This document shows, piece by piece, positions 37,703-46,113 of a DNA stretch of 64,000 nucleotides. Location: contig CBDUTO010000005.1 in assembly GCA_965370315.1 (NCBI GenBank), positions 8,481 through 72,480 on the forward strand. The letters run 5' to 3'. This DNA comes from 1-14-2-50-31-20 sp965370315 (GTDB lineage Bacteria; Bacteroidota; Ignavibacteria; Ignavibacteriales; Melioribacteraceae). Positions within the stretch are counted from its first letter, which is position 1. Every line of letters starts with the position of its first letter. A program made the translations under genes and the position numbers. The notes under the pieces were generated by a model. It was given only the letters and a program-made list of their open reading frames with translations, did no database searches and was not told the DNA's origin.

Positions 37703-40700
37703 ATGAAACACAGATATACTTTTTTAAAAAGTATTGTATTTACATTGCTTTTTTTCTTTTCATTTTTAAATATACAAGCACAAGTGATAACCTTATCATC
37801 AGATGCAACTGTAACAGAAGATGGTAGTAGTGCAACAATTACTGCAACATCGGATGTTGCACCAACTGCTGGTGAGGATGTGACTGTCACTATTGCTGTT
37901 AAAGTAGGATCAACAACAGCTACTGGAGGTGGTACTGACTATACTCTTGCAAGTACAACGATCACAATTTCTGCAGATGGGACTAATAAAATTGGAACAA
38001 CTTCCCTTGCATCTATTACTGATATATTATTTGAAGGTGATGAAATAATTACCTTTGAAATTACTGGTGTCTCAGATAATGGTGATGGTTCTGGGGGTGT
38101 TGAGGGTCCATTTGTTGAGCACGGAACTCCACAAGAGACGACCGTTACTATAACCGATGACGAAACAATTTCGATAAGTAGAGACAATTCAACTATAGCA
38201 GAAGATGGCTCAAGTACGGTTACATATACAGCCACAGCATCTGGTGGTGCAGGAACGTTAGCTCTAGGGGATGTAACCGTAACAATGGATTTTACAACTG
38301 GTACAGCAACCTCGGGTACAGACTTTACAGGGGCAGGAAATATTACAGTATCAGATGGCTCAGGAACTGGAACAGTAGTATTAACTTCAGCAACAGATGT
38401 TCTGTTTGAAGGTAATGAAACTATTATAGGTGCTGGAACTCCTTCATATGGCTCAATGGGAACAGCTTCAGCAACTACAACAATTACTGATGATGAAACA
38501 ATATCAATTAGCAGAAACAACGCAACTATTGCAGAAGATGGATCAAGTACAGTAACTTATACAGCTACAGTATCTGGAGGTGGAACAGCAGATAATGGAA
38601 ACGTAACTGTAATAACGGATTTCACTGGTGGCACAGCTACTTCAGGAATGGATTTTACAGGAGCTGGAGATATTACAATAACTGATGGAACTGCAAGTGG
38701 AACTGTTGTATTAACATCAGCAACAGATAATTTCTTTGAAGGTGATGAAACAATCACTGGAGAAATTAGTAACCCTTCATATGGATTAATAGGAACAGCT
38801 TCAGCAACAACTACAATTACAGATGATGAAACAATATCAATTAGTAGAGACAATGCAAGTATTGCAGAAGATGGATCGAGTACAGTCACTTACAGTGCCA
38901 CAGTTTCAGGAGGTGGTACAGCCGATAATGGTGACGTTTTAGTTACAATGGATTTTACAACTGGAACAGCTACATCAGGAACCGATTTTACTGGGGCAGG
39001 AAATATTACAGTAACTGATGGAACTGCTAGTGGAACTGTAGTATTAACTTCAGCTACGGATGTATTTATCGAACTTGATGAAACAATTATTGGAACTGGA
39101 ACTCCTTCATATGGCTCAATGGGAACAGCTTCAGCAACTACAACAATTACTGATAACGAATTAGTATTATTAACACCTAGTGATGGAGCTACTGGAGAAG
39201 CATTAGATGTAAGCTTGACTTGGAGTTCTGTTTTAGGAGCAGACCAATATAAATTGTATGTGAACACTCAATCTAATTTCCTTGGTACTGCAATAATAAA
39301 CGGTGTAGATCAAGGCGATGTACAAACTGATACACCCGGTGGATTAACTGATAATACTACATATTATTGGAAAGTTGTTCCAAGAAATATTGCTTCAAGT
39401 GATACAAGAACTGAATCAGATGTTGAGGTTAGGAGTTTTACAACGACCCAACAATCAGTAACTGGTATTTCTCCAGCTACAGGTTCTACTGCAATTGCAA
39501 TAAACCCAACATTAAGTTGGCCTGCAGCAACTGGAGCAGATAAATATCGATTAGAAGTAAATACCGATGCTGGTTTTGGTGGAGGTACAATAGTTTATGA
39601 TAATTCTACTATTGTAACAAATTCACAAGCTTTGTCTGGTTTGTTAAACAACAAAACATATTATTGGAGAGTCACTGCTCAAAGTAATTTGAATGGGGCG
39701 GCAATTGGTCCAAATGGAGTTACTTCTTCAAGTACTTCAACATTCACTACAGTATTGGCAACTCCTGTGCAAGCTACTCCAGCTAATAGCTCGTCACAGA
39801 CATATATTGATCCGGTCACATTCATTTGGACACATGCTTCAAGTTATACAAATGTCGATTTTACTGTTACAGTTGCAACAGATAATGGATTTGGAAATAT
39901 TGTTGGAACTTCTACAGTATCAAATGTATTAACTACAACTGTAAGCCTACCTCAAGCAGGGGATTACTATTGGAAAATTGATGCTGAAGTTACAAGTGGA
40001 GCAAATATTGGTGAAACAAAAACATCTGGAACAACAATATTTACGTTAACATTACCTGGCCCAATTTTAACTGCACCGGTTAATGGTTTAACCGGAGTCT
40101 CAGTAGAGCCAGTATTTACTTGGGCTAGTGTAACTGGAGCAGTTTCTTATAGAATCTATTTGGATGATGCAAACGATTTTGCTACCCCAATCTATTCTAC
40201 AGATCAAGGCACGAATCTTACAAAATCATTTTTTGAAATAGAAACTGAAATGATTAATGGTGGAGTAATTCCATTAGATAATAATACGATGTATTATTGG
40301 AAAGTTGCAGCTGTGGATAATGTTGGAGATGAGTATGACTCACAAATTTATCACTTTACAACAATTCCTAATGTGCCAGTAACGCATACTTTGCCTTTAA
40401 ATGGTACTACAGTTAATATGACTGATGTAACATTTTATTGGTACATAATTGGCTCTCAAGGTGGCATGAAATTCAAAATACAAGTAGAAGAATATGCTGG
40501 TCATGTTCCAACTGCAGCTGAATGGGATGACGTATTAGCTGTTGATTTTGAAGCTACAACTACTAATACAAATAAACTCTTTACTCTTTTAGAAGGGAAA
40601 ACCTACTATTGGAGAATAATTGTTCTCACTGCTGGTGATGAAGTTATTAACTATTCAGATACGTGGAGTTTCACAACTGGTGGCGGAACTACCGTAACAC

Positions 40701-42568
40701 CATATCAATCATGGCCAATTGGTGGAGTTACACTTTTAACTAATACACCAACTCTTTATTGGTACTTAGCGACATATGCACCGGGTGTAACGTATCAAGT
40801 TAAATATTCAACTGCTGGAACTATTGGTGGTTTACCTGATCCTTTAGAGTTGAATGCAGGTGATTTCTATCCAACTAATGCAAATATTATTGCTAATGGT
40901 TCATCTAATTTATATCTAACACTACCAACTCTCAGTCCAGGTATTTCATATTATTGGCAGGTAAGAGTCTATTATCCTGCAACTGCAGAATTTGGTCCTT
41001 GGTCCGGTGTAGAGAGTTTTGTTACTTATGGAAGTGGAACTTTAGTGAAACCAATTGCTAGTTATCCGTTAGGTGGTGTTACAGTTTATACCACTGCACC
41101 TACACTCTATTGGTACACTGGCACAGCAGGTACAGGTTTAACTTATGATATTGATATTGAACTTGTTTCTGCAGGATTAGATGGTGTTGTTAATTATCAG
41201 AATGTAACTGGACTATATAAACAAGTAACTGGATTAACACCAGGTGCTACATATGTTTGGAGTGTTAGATCTGATAATGGAACTTCTGAATCAGCTTGGT
41301 CAGATCCAGCAACATTTACTGTTGTTGGTGGAGTAAATAATGGTTATCCTGTTATTACATGGCCTGTAGGTAATCCAACAATGTACACAACAAAGCCAAC
41401 CATAAACTGGTTTATTCAGGGATCATCACTAGGATTAACTGATGTTGTTCTCAGATATAAAGAAGGTAGTAATTCAAATGATTGGGATAATGTTTATGAT
41501 GGAACTATTTCAATTCCATTACCAGCTCTATTATATACTTTTACATTTGATTTAAATGAAGGTAGCACATATTATTTTGCTTTAGCAGCAACAGATGGAT
41601 TCACATTCTCAGCATGGGATGAAGATGCATTTACAGTCTATTCTGCATTATTTAATATAAGTGATCCAGTTTTAACAACTCCAATCGGAGGTATTAATTT
41701 AGTCTCAAAATCTCCAACATTGTATTGGTATGTAATTGGTGACCATACTGCTATTCAAAGTTATGAAGTAACATATTCTACTTCTGATGTTTTTGCAGGT
41801 GGTTCTCCTACAACAATAATTGCTACACCAACAACTCCATATTTAGCTCTATCAAACTTGACTCCTGGTGCTACATATTATTGGAAAGTTAGATCATTTT
41901 ATACTAACGCTACATACTCAAACTATTCTGTAACAGAAACGTTTAGAATTGATCCAGGTTCAAGTGCAATTCAACCAATTGTTGGTGGTCCAAATAATGT
42001 TGTAATTAATACAACTTCACCAACTATATCTTGGGTGCTTCCTGTTGAGCAAAGTTCGATGCTTATGTCAGAAATTATAATTGCTGATAACCCAGATATG
42101 ATTAATGCAATTACAATTGATAATATTGAAGAATCCTATTTCGATATTTCAGATTTAGAAAGTGGGAAGTCATATTTCTGGAGAGTAAGAACAAAAACTG
42201 CTGAAAATTCATATTCTGAATATTCTGGACAAGGGATTTTCAAAGTTGGTGATAATGTTACAGCTATTGAAGAAGCTCAAATAATTCCAGATAAATTTGA
42301 AGTATCACAAAATTATCCAAATCCATTTAATCCAAGTACAATGATTAAATATGGAATACCAGAGTCACAATTTGTAACTCTAAAAATTTACAATATGTTG
42401 GGACAAGAAGTTACAACATTGGTAAATAATGAAGTTGAAGCTGGTGTTCATAATATCTCTTGGAATGGTCTTGATGATTCTGGATCAAAAGTGTCAACCG
42501 GAACATATATTTATAGAGTTGTTGCCGGAAATAGTATTTTAACCAAAAAAATGATATTGCTTAAATAA
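37703..42568 (+). CDS. Giant T9SS-exported protein with Calx-beta and FN3-like repeats
   Basis: The product is 1621 aa. The start at 37703 is chosen for GGAGG (37692-37696) and an immediate signal peptide ('TFLKSIVFTLLFFFSFLNIQ'). Residues about 28-151 form a divergent Calx-beta domain, and 152-483 are three near-identical Calx-beta repeats of 111, 111 and 110 aa ('ISISRDNSTIAEDGSSTVTY', 'TATSGTDFTGAGNITV'). The remainder holds about ten FN3/SusE-like sandwiches ('PTLYWYxxG', 'GATYYWKVR') and a T9SS sorting domain. Calx-beta domains bind Ca2+ in adhesins. The C-terminal 830 residues are paralogous to the protein at 34336. It is the main gene of unit 3. Confidence 0.88.
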   Translation: MKHRYTFLKSIVFTLLFFFSFLNIQAQVITLSSDATVTEDGSSATITATSDVAPTAGEDVTVTIAVKVGSTTATGGGTDYTLASTTITISADGTNKIGTTSLASITDILFEGDEIITFEITGVSDNGDGSGGVEGPFVEHGTPQETTVTITDDETISISRDNSTIAEDGSSTVTYTATASGGAGTLALGDVTVTMDFTTGTATSGTDFTGAGNITVSDGSGTGTVVLTSATDVLFEGNETIIGAGTPSYGSMGTASATTTITDDETISISRNNATIAEDGSSTVTYTATVSGGGTADNGNVTVITDFTGGTATSGMDFTGAGDITITDGTASGTVVLTSATDNFFEGDETITGEISNPSYGLIGTASATTTITDDETISISRDNASIAEDGSSTVTYSATVSGGGTADNGDVLVTMDFTTGTATSGTDFTGAGNITVTDGTASGTVVLTSATDVFIELDETIIGTGTPSYGSMGTASATTTITDNELVLLTPSDGATGEALDVSLTWSSVLGADQYKLYVNTQSNFLGTAIINGVDQGDVQTDTPGGLTDNTTYYWKVVPRNIASSDTRTESDVEVRSFTTTQQSVTGISPATGSTAIAINPTLSWPAATGADKYRLEVNTDAGFGGGTIVYDNSTIVTNSQALSGLLNNKTYYWRVTAQSNLNGAAIGPNGVTSSSTSTFTTVLATPVQATPANSSSQTYIDPVTFIWTHASSYTNVDFTVTVATDNGFGNIVGTSTVSNVLTTTVSLPQAGDYYWKIDAEVTSGANIGETKTSGTTIFTLTLPGPILTAPVNGLTGVSVEPVFTWASVTGAVSYRIYLDDANDFATPIYSTDQGTNLTKSFFEIETEMINGGVIPLDNNTMYYWKVAAVDNVGDEYDSQIYHFTTIPNVPVTHTLPLNGTTVNMTDVTFYWYIIGSQGGMKFKIQVEEYAGHVPTAAEWDDVLAVDFEATTTNTNKLFTLLEGKTYYWRIIVLTAGDEVINYSDTWSFTTGGGTTVTPYQSWPIGGVTLLTNTPTLYWYLATYAPGVTYQVKYSTAGTIGGLPDPLELNAGDFYPTNANIIANGSSNLYLTLPTLSPGISYYWQVRVYYPATAEFGPWSGVESFVTYGSGTLVKPIASYPLGGVTVYTTAPTLYWYTGTAGTGLTYDIDIELVSAGLDGVVNYQNVTGLYKQVTGLTPGATYVWSVRSDNGTSESAWSDPATFTVVGGVNNGYPVITWPVGNPTMYTTKPTINWFIQGSSLGLTDVVLRYKEGSNSNDWDNVYDGTISIPLPALLYTFTFDLNEGSTYYFALAATDGFTFSAWDEDAFTVYSALFNISDPVLTTPIGGINLVSKSPTLYWYVIGDHTAIQSYEVTYSTSDVFAGGSPTTIIATPTTPYLALSNLTPGATYYWKVRSFYTNATYSNYSVTETFRIDPGSSAIQPIVGGPNNVVINTTSPTISWVLPVEQSSMLMSEIIIADNPDMINAITIDNIEESYFDISDLESGKSYFWRVRTKTAENSYSEYSGQGIFKVGDNVTAIEEAQIIPDKFEVSQNYPNPFNPSTMIKYGIPESQFVTLKIYNMLGQEVTTLVNNEVEAGVHNISWNGLDDSGSKVSTGTYIYRVVAGNSILTKKMILLK
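38156..39151 (+). repeat. Three tandem Calx-beta coding repeats (333, 333 and 330 bp)
   Basis: The unit starts at GATGA(C/T)GAAACAAT at 38156, 38489 and 38822, and a fourth boundary (GATAACGAA) lies at 39152. Copies share long identical DNA stretches, for example around 'GCAGAAGATGG' and 'GGAACAGCTTCAGCAAC', which indicates recent duplication or gene conversion. Such tracts can expand or contract by recombination. Confidence 0.85.
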
Positions 42569-42629
42569 AATCTTTGTGTTTTGATTTATGAAAAAAGATT
42601 AATTTAACAAAAATTTTAGGAGAGAGAAA

Positions 42630-42719
42630 ATGTCAAAAATATTTTATTCGATATTCTTATTACTGTTCTTTGGAGTCATAGGTTTAGCTTTAGTTGCATG
42701 CGATACTTACTTCCTTTAG
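42630..42719 (+). CDS. 29-aa lipopeptide precursor C (mature tail CDTYFL)
   Basis: The frame ATG 42630 to TAG 42717-42719 has the same ribosome site (TTAGGAGAGAG) as precursor B and encodes exactly the same 29 residues through different codons. The 60-nt gap between the stop of the large T9SS gene and this start is also conserved with unit 2, so gene and mini-gene were duplicated together. The lipobox is L-V-A-C at Cys24, with a predicted lipidated product CDTYFL. It is the last gene of unit 3 and is followed by a very strong terminator. Confidence 0.85.
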   Translation: MSKIFYSIFLLLFFGVIGLALVACDTYFL

Positions 42720-42734
42720 AATAAAAAATAGATT

Positions 42735-42770
42735 AACAATAAGAGCCAGTTTATACTGGCTCTTATTGTT
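42735..42770 (+). terminator. Intrinsic terminator of unit 3
   Basis: AACAATAAGAGCCAG (42735-42749) pairs perfectly over 15 bp with CTGGCTCTTATTGTT (42756-42770) around the loop TTTATA. The T-rich lower stem ends in GTTTT. Confidence 0.9.
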
Positions 42771-42884
42771 TTAAATATATATAAGAATATTCATAAAGGT
42801 TATTGGTAATATTACAATAACCTTTGAATAGAATTAATAAATTATTATTTTAATATTTACAATCATTCACAAATTGGAATTAAA

Positions 42885-44075
42885 ATGAATAGAATAATTC
42901 TAGCAATAGTAGTTCTTTTTATATCTATCCAAATAAACGCGCAGGATGCTGAGATGAATAAACTTCAGAAGATAATAGATGCAGTAAAATCTGAATATAC
43001 TCCAGATAAGAGGGTTGCATTGTTTAATGTTACTATTAAAGAAAATGAATCAGGTATGGTTTTAACTGGTGAAACAACAGAACTTGATGCAAAAACAGAG
43101 TTAATTAATAGAATTAAAAATGATAAAATTGATATTCAAGATTCTATAAAAACTCTTCCAGATGAAAAACTAAAAGGTAAAGTATTTGGAATTATAAATA
43201 ATTCTGTTGCTAATCTCAGAGGTAAACCTACACATTCAGCAGAATTGGTAACTCAAGCTATATTGGGTACACCTGTGAGAGTTCTAAAAAAGAAAAATGG
43301 TTTTTATTTAATTCAAACACCAGATAGATATATAGCCTGGGTTGGGGATGGACTTAAAACCATGAATAGAGAAAAATATAAAGAATGGTATAATGCGGAT
43401 AAAATAATTTTTACTAAAGAATATGGATTCTCTTATTCTGAAACTAATGAAAAGTCTGAAAGAGTATCCGATTTAATAATAGGAAATATTCTTGAAAAAG
43501 TTGGTGAAGAAGGGGAGTTTATAAAAGTAAAATATCCTAATGGGGCTGAAGCTTTTGTCTTAGCCAACGAAAGTGCTAATTATAAAACTTGGCTCGAGAA
43601 TGCATATCCAACTAAAGAGAATATAATTGCTACCGCTAAGCTTTTTAAAGGCAATCCATATTTGTGGGGTGGAACTTCTGCAAAAGCATTGGATTGTAGC
43701 GGTTTTACAAAAACAGTCTATTTCCTTAATGGTGTGGTATTAGATAGGGATGCATCTCAGCAAACTCACAAAGGAATACTAGTTGATACTGAAGATGGTT
43801 TTGAAAATTTAGTAGCTGGCGATCTTGTGTTTTTTGGAAAGAAGGCAAAAGATGGAAAGAGAGAGAGAGTAACTCATGTGGGAATTTATCTTGATGATTT
43901 AGAATATATTCATGAAGCGGGTCAAGTTAAATACAATAGTTTTGATAAATCAGCAGAAAATTTTAGCAAGCATCGACTAAAGGGTTTTATCCGAGCTAGG
44001 AATATAATTCCTTCCGTTGGTGAAAATGGTATAGAACTTATAAAAAACAATAAATTCTATAACGGAGAGTTATAA
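42885..44075 (+). CDS. NlpC/P60 murein peptidase with SH3-like domains
   Basis: The 396-aa product has a signal peptide (IILAIVVLFISIQINAQ) and two bacterial SH3-like domains (about 103-155, 'NNSVANLRGKPTHSAELVTQ', and about 175-228). A C-terminal NlpC/P60 cysteine peptidase domain starts at about 245. Its catalytic triad is C271 in 'ALDCSGFTK', H331 in 'VTHVGIY' and H343 in 'YIHEAG'. Enzymes of this class cut gamma-D-Glu-diaminopimelate bonds in peptidoglycan stem peptides and can release L-Ala-D-Glu. The next gene encodes a dipeptide epimerase that would use that product. Predicted periplasmic or outer-membrane location. Confidence 0.9.
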   Translation: MNRIILAIVVLFISIQINAQDAEMNKLQKIIDAVKSEYTPDKRVALFNVTIKENESGMVLTGETTELDAKTELINRIKNDKIDIQDSIKTLPDEKLKGKVFGIINNSVANLRGKPTHSAELVTQAILGTPVRVLKKKNGFYLIQTPDRYIAWVGDGLKTMNREKYKEWYNADKIIFTKEYGFSYSETNEKSERVSDLIIGNILEKVGEEGEFIKVKYPNGAEAFVLANESANYKTWLENAYPTKENIIATAKLFKGNPYLWGGTSAKALDCSGFTKTVYFLNGVVLDRDASQQTHKGILVDTEDGFENLVAGDLVFFGKKAKDGKRERVTHVGIYLDDLEYIHEAGQVKYNSFDKSAENFSKHRLKGFIRARNIIPSVGENGIELIKNNKFYNGEL

Positions 44076-44194
44076 TAAAACAAAATAGAAGAAGCTTTAT
44101 TGAAACACCATGAATATTAGGTAGCGCAGTTCTAACTCCTGGAATATTTATAAATAATTTCGTAAAAATATTAATATAGTAGGTACTTATAAAA

Positions 44195-45217
44195 ATGAAA
44201 TTCTCATTCAAACCTTTTACCTTAGAACTTAAACACGTCTTTACAATAGCAACTAGTTCTCGGTCAACAAGTCCAGTAATGCTTACGCAAATTGAGCATG
44301 ATGGTGTAATTGGATATGGAGAAGCATCAATGCCACCTTACCTTGGTGAATCTCATGAAACTGTATCTAAGTTTTTATCGAAAGTAGATTTGTCTCAATT
44401 TAATGATCCATTTAAGATGGAAGAAATTCTTGACTACGTTGATGGGATTGAAGAGAAAAATCCAGCAGCAAAAGCCTCCATTGATATTGCACTTCATGAT
44501 TTGGTTGGAAAACTAATTGGGCAGCCTTGGCACAAAATATGGGGATATGATGCATCAAAAACTCCACAGACTTCTTATACTATTGGAATTGATACAGCAG
44601 AAGTTGTAAAGAAAAAAGTAAAGGAAGCAGTCTCATATAGTATTCTAAAAGTTAAATTGGGTAGAGATACTGATAAAGAGATGATTGAAACAATCCGCTC
44701 TGTAACAAATAAGCCTCTTGTTGTCGATGTTAATCAAGGCTGGACGGATAAACACTTTGCTCTTGAAATGATTAATTGGTTAGACGAAAGGGGAGTGAAA
44801 ATGGTAGAGCAACCAATGCCTAAAGAGCAAATAGATGATATGGCTTGGTTAACTGAAAATTCACCCCTACCAACATTTGCAGATGAATCTCTACAGAGAA
44901 TTCCTGATATAATAAAAGCTCATGGTATTTATTCTGGAATTAATATTAAATTAATGAAGTGTACTGGATTACGTGAAGCCCACAAGATGGTAAATTTAGC
45001 AAAATCGTTGGATATGAAAGTGATGCTTGGTTGTATGACTGAAACTTCATGTGCTATCTCTGCAATCTCACAGCTTGCTCCTGAAGCAGATTGGGCTGAT
45101 ATTGATGGAAACTTACTGATTGCTAATGATCCATATAAAGGGACTTTAGTTGTTGATGGGAAACTTACACTTGCTGATACGCCTGGTATTGGTTTAACTG
45201 ATGTAAAAGTTCATTAA
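44195..45217 (+). CDS. Dipeptide (L-Ala-D/L-Glu) epimerase, enolase superfamily
   Basis: The 340-aa product is a muconate-lactonising-enzyme-like member of the enolase superfamily. The KxK pair is K152/K154 ('LKVKLG'), the metal ligands are D178 ('VVDVNQGW'), E205 ('MVEQPMP') and D230 ('FADESL'), and the opposite-face base is K252 ('NIKLMKCTG'). Spacings match L-Ala-D/L-Glu epimerases. The reaction converts L-Ala-D-Glu to L-Ala-L-Glu for murein-peptide recycling, consistent with the NlpC/P60 peptidase 119 nt upstream. No signal peptide, so cytoplasmic. Other dipeptide specificities exist in the family. Confidence 0.87.
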   Translation: MKFSFKPFTLELKHVFTIATSSRSTSPVMLTQIEHDGVIGYGEASMPPYLGESHETVSKFLSKVDLSQFNDPFKMEEILDYVDGIEEKNPAAKASIDIALHDLVGKLIGQPWHKIWGYDASKTPQTSYTIGIDTAEVVKKKVKEAVSYSILKVKLGRDTDKEMIETIRSVTNKPLVVDVNQGWTDKHFALEMINWLDERGVKMVEQPMPKEQIDDMAWLTENSPLPTFADESLQRIPDIIKAHGIYSGINIKLMKCTGLREAHKMVNLAKSLDMKVMLGCMTETSCAISAISQLAPEADWADIDGNLLIANDPYKGTLVVDGKLTLADTPGIGLTDVKVH

Positions 45218-45227
45218 ACTATTACAT

Positions 45228-45302
45228 GTTATTTCGAACATGTTCTTAGTGAGAAATCTCTTATAACTTTGCAAGATTTCTCACATTCGTCCGAAAGTAC
45301 AA
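45228..45302. repeat. Interspersed extragenic palindrome (TTTCGAA/GAGAAATCT type)
   Basis: The inner arms are GAGAAATCT (45251-45259) and AGATTTCTC (45274-45282), and the outer arms are GTTATTTCGAAC and TCCGAAAGTAC. It resembles the widespread 'ATTTCGAACGAAGTGAGAAATCT...AGATTTCTCACTTCGTTCGAAAT' intergenic repeat and is a different family from the element at 2525. It lies between convergent genes. Confidence 0.75.
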
Positions 45303-45323
45303 TTTGTATTACTAATAATATTT

Positions 45324-46007
45324 CTACTTAACAATTACTCCCCATTCCATTACATAATAATTCTCTCTTTTTCCAATATCTATTATCGGAGCAGAAATAT
45401 TATTTTCGCTATTATCTCTACCTTGGATGTAGTAAAACAATCTAAATATATTCTTAGGTTCATGTGAAAAATTTAGAACAATCATTTCTTCTATATCGGA
45501 ATTATACTGAGGATAAATTTCATAATATTCTGAATCTACCAATCTTGGAATCCAATAATCTATAAAATCTTTAATTTCACTATTACTAAAATTGTGAGTC
45601 TCTAAATTATCTTCAAAAAAAGTTTTAAGAGAACTTTGTTCAATAATCCATCCATGCTCTTTTTGGAATAAATCTGGAACGTCACACTCATAAAACAGAT
45701 ACTCATATTCTCCATTTATAACCCCATTTGGCTCAACTGTTACATCCCATCCCGTATTATAATCTGGAATAGACTCGGTTACTTTTCCACCAATTGGAAA
45801 TGTGATATTAACCGATAAATCAATTTTCTCTGTTGGGTAAATATAAATATTAGGTTTGTAAACAATTACATTTGATGTATCAATATTAGATGTATCAACA
45901 TGTGTTGTGTCATCATCACATGTTTCAGTGGGGGAGTCATTGCACCCGCTATTTAAAATAACAAAGAAAATAGCTGTTAGAAATATTATTAGTGCTTTTG
46001 TTTTCAT
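45324..46007 (-). CDS. Lipoprotein with 'KPxIYIYP' domain, function unknown
   Basis: The 227-aa product has a lipoprotein signal peptide with lipobox 'LNSGC' (Cys22) and a short acidic Thr/Asp-rich spacer. The domain that follows begins 'VYKPNIYIYPTEKIDLSVNI' and contains 'YNTGWDVTVEPNGVIN'. That KPxIY(L/I)YPE...GWxVxxxPxG pattern recurs in uncharacterised secreted proteins of many bacteria, with no known activity. AGAGAGG precedes the start. It lies 106 nt downstream of lptG on the same strand, possibly in the same transcript, but with no evident link to LPS export. Confidence 0.75.
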   Translation of the reverse strand: MKTKALIIFLTAIFFVILNSGCNDSPTETCDDDTTHVDTSNIDTSNVIVYKPNIYIYPTEKIDLSVNITFPIGGKVTESIPDYNTGWDVTVEPNGVINGEYEYLFYECDVPDLFQKEHGWIIEQSSLKTFFEDNLETHNFSNSEIKDFIDYWIPRLVDSEYYEIYPQYNSDIEEMIVLNFSHEPKNIFRLFYYIQGRDNSENNISAPIIDIGKRENYYVMEWGVIVK

Positions 46008-46113
46008 GGGGTCCTCTCTTTTTTTTTAATCACAAAATAATATAGTTACTCTAGTAATGTTTAATTTTTCAAATTATCCACATATCCTTTTATATATTCC
46101 CGAGAATACTTTA

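Noticed and set aside
38156..39151. CRISPR-like direct repeats
   Set aside because: The repeat unit is about 333 bp, in frame and codes for Calx-beta domains; there is no short repeat/spacer pattern anywhere in the window.
37939..39267. Long minus-strand ORFs of 193, 110 and 125 codons opposite the Calx-beta repeats
   Set aside because: They are antisense shadows of repetitive Thr/Ser/Gly-rich coding sequence, with no ribosome sites or recognisable domains.
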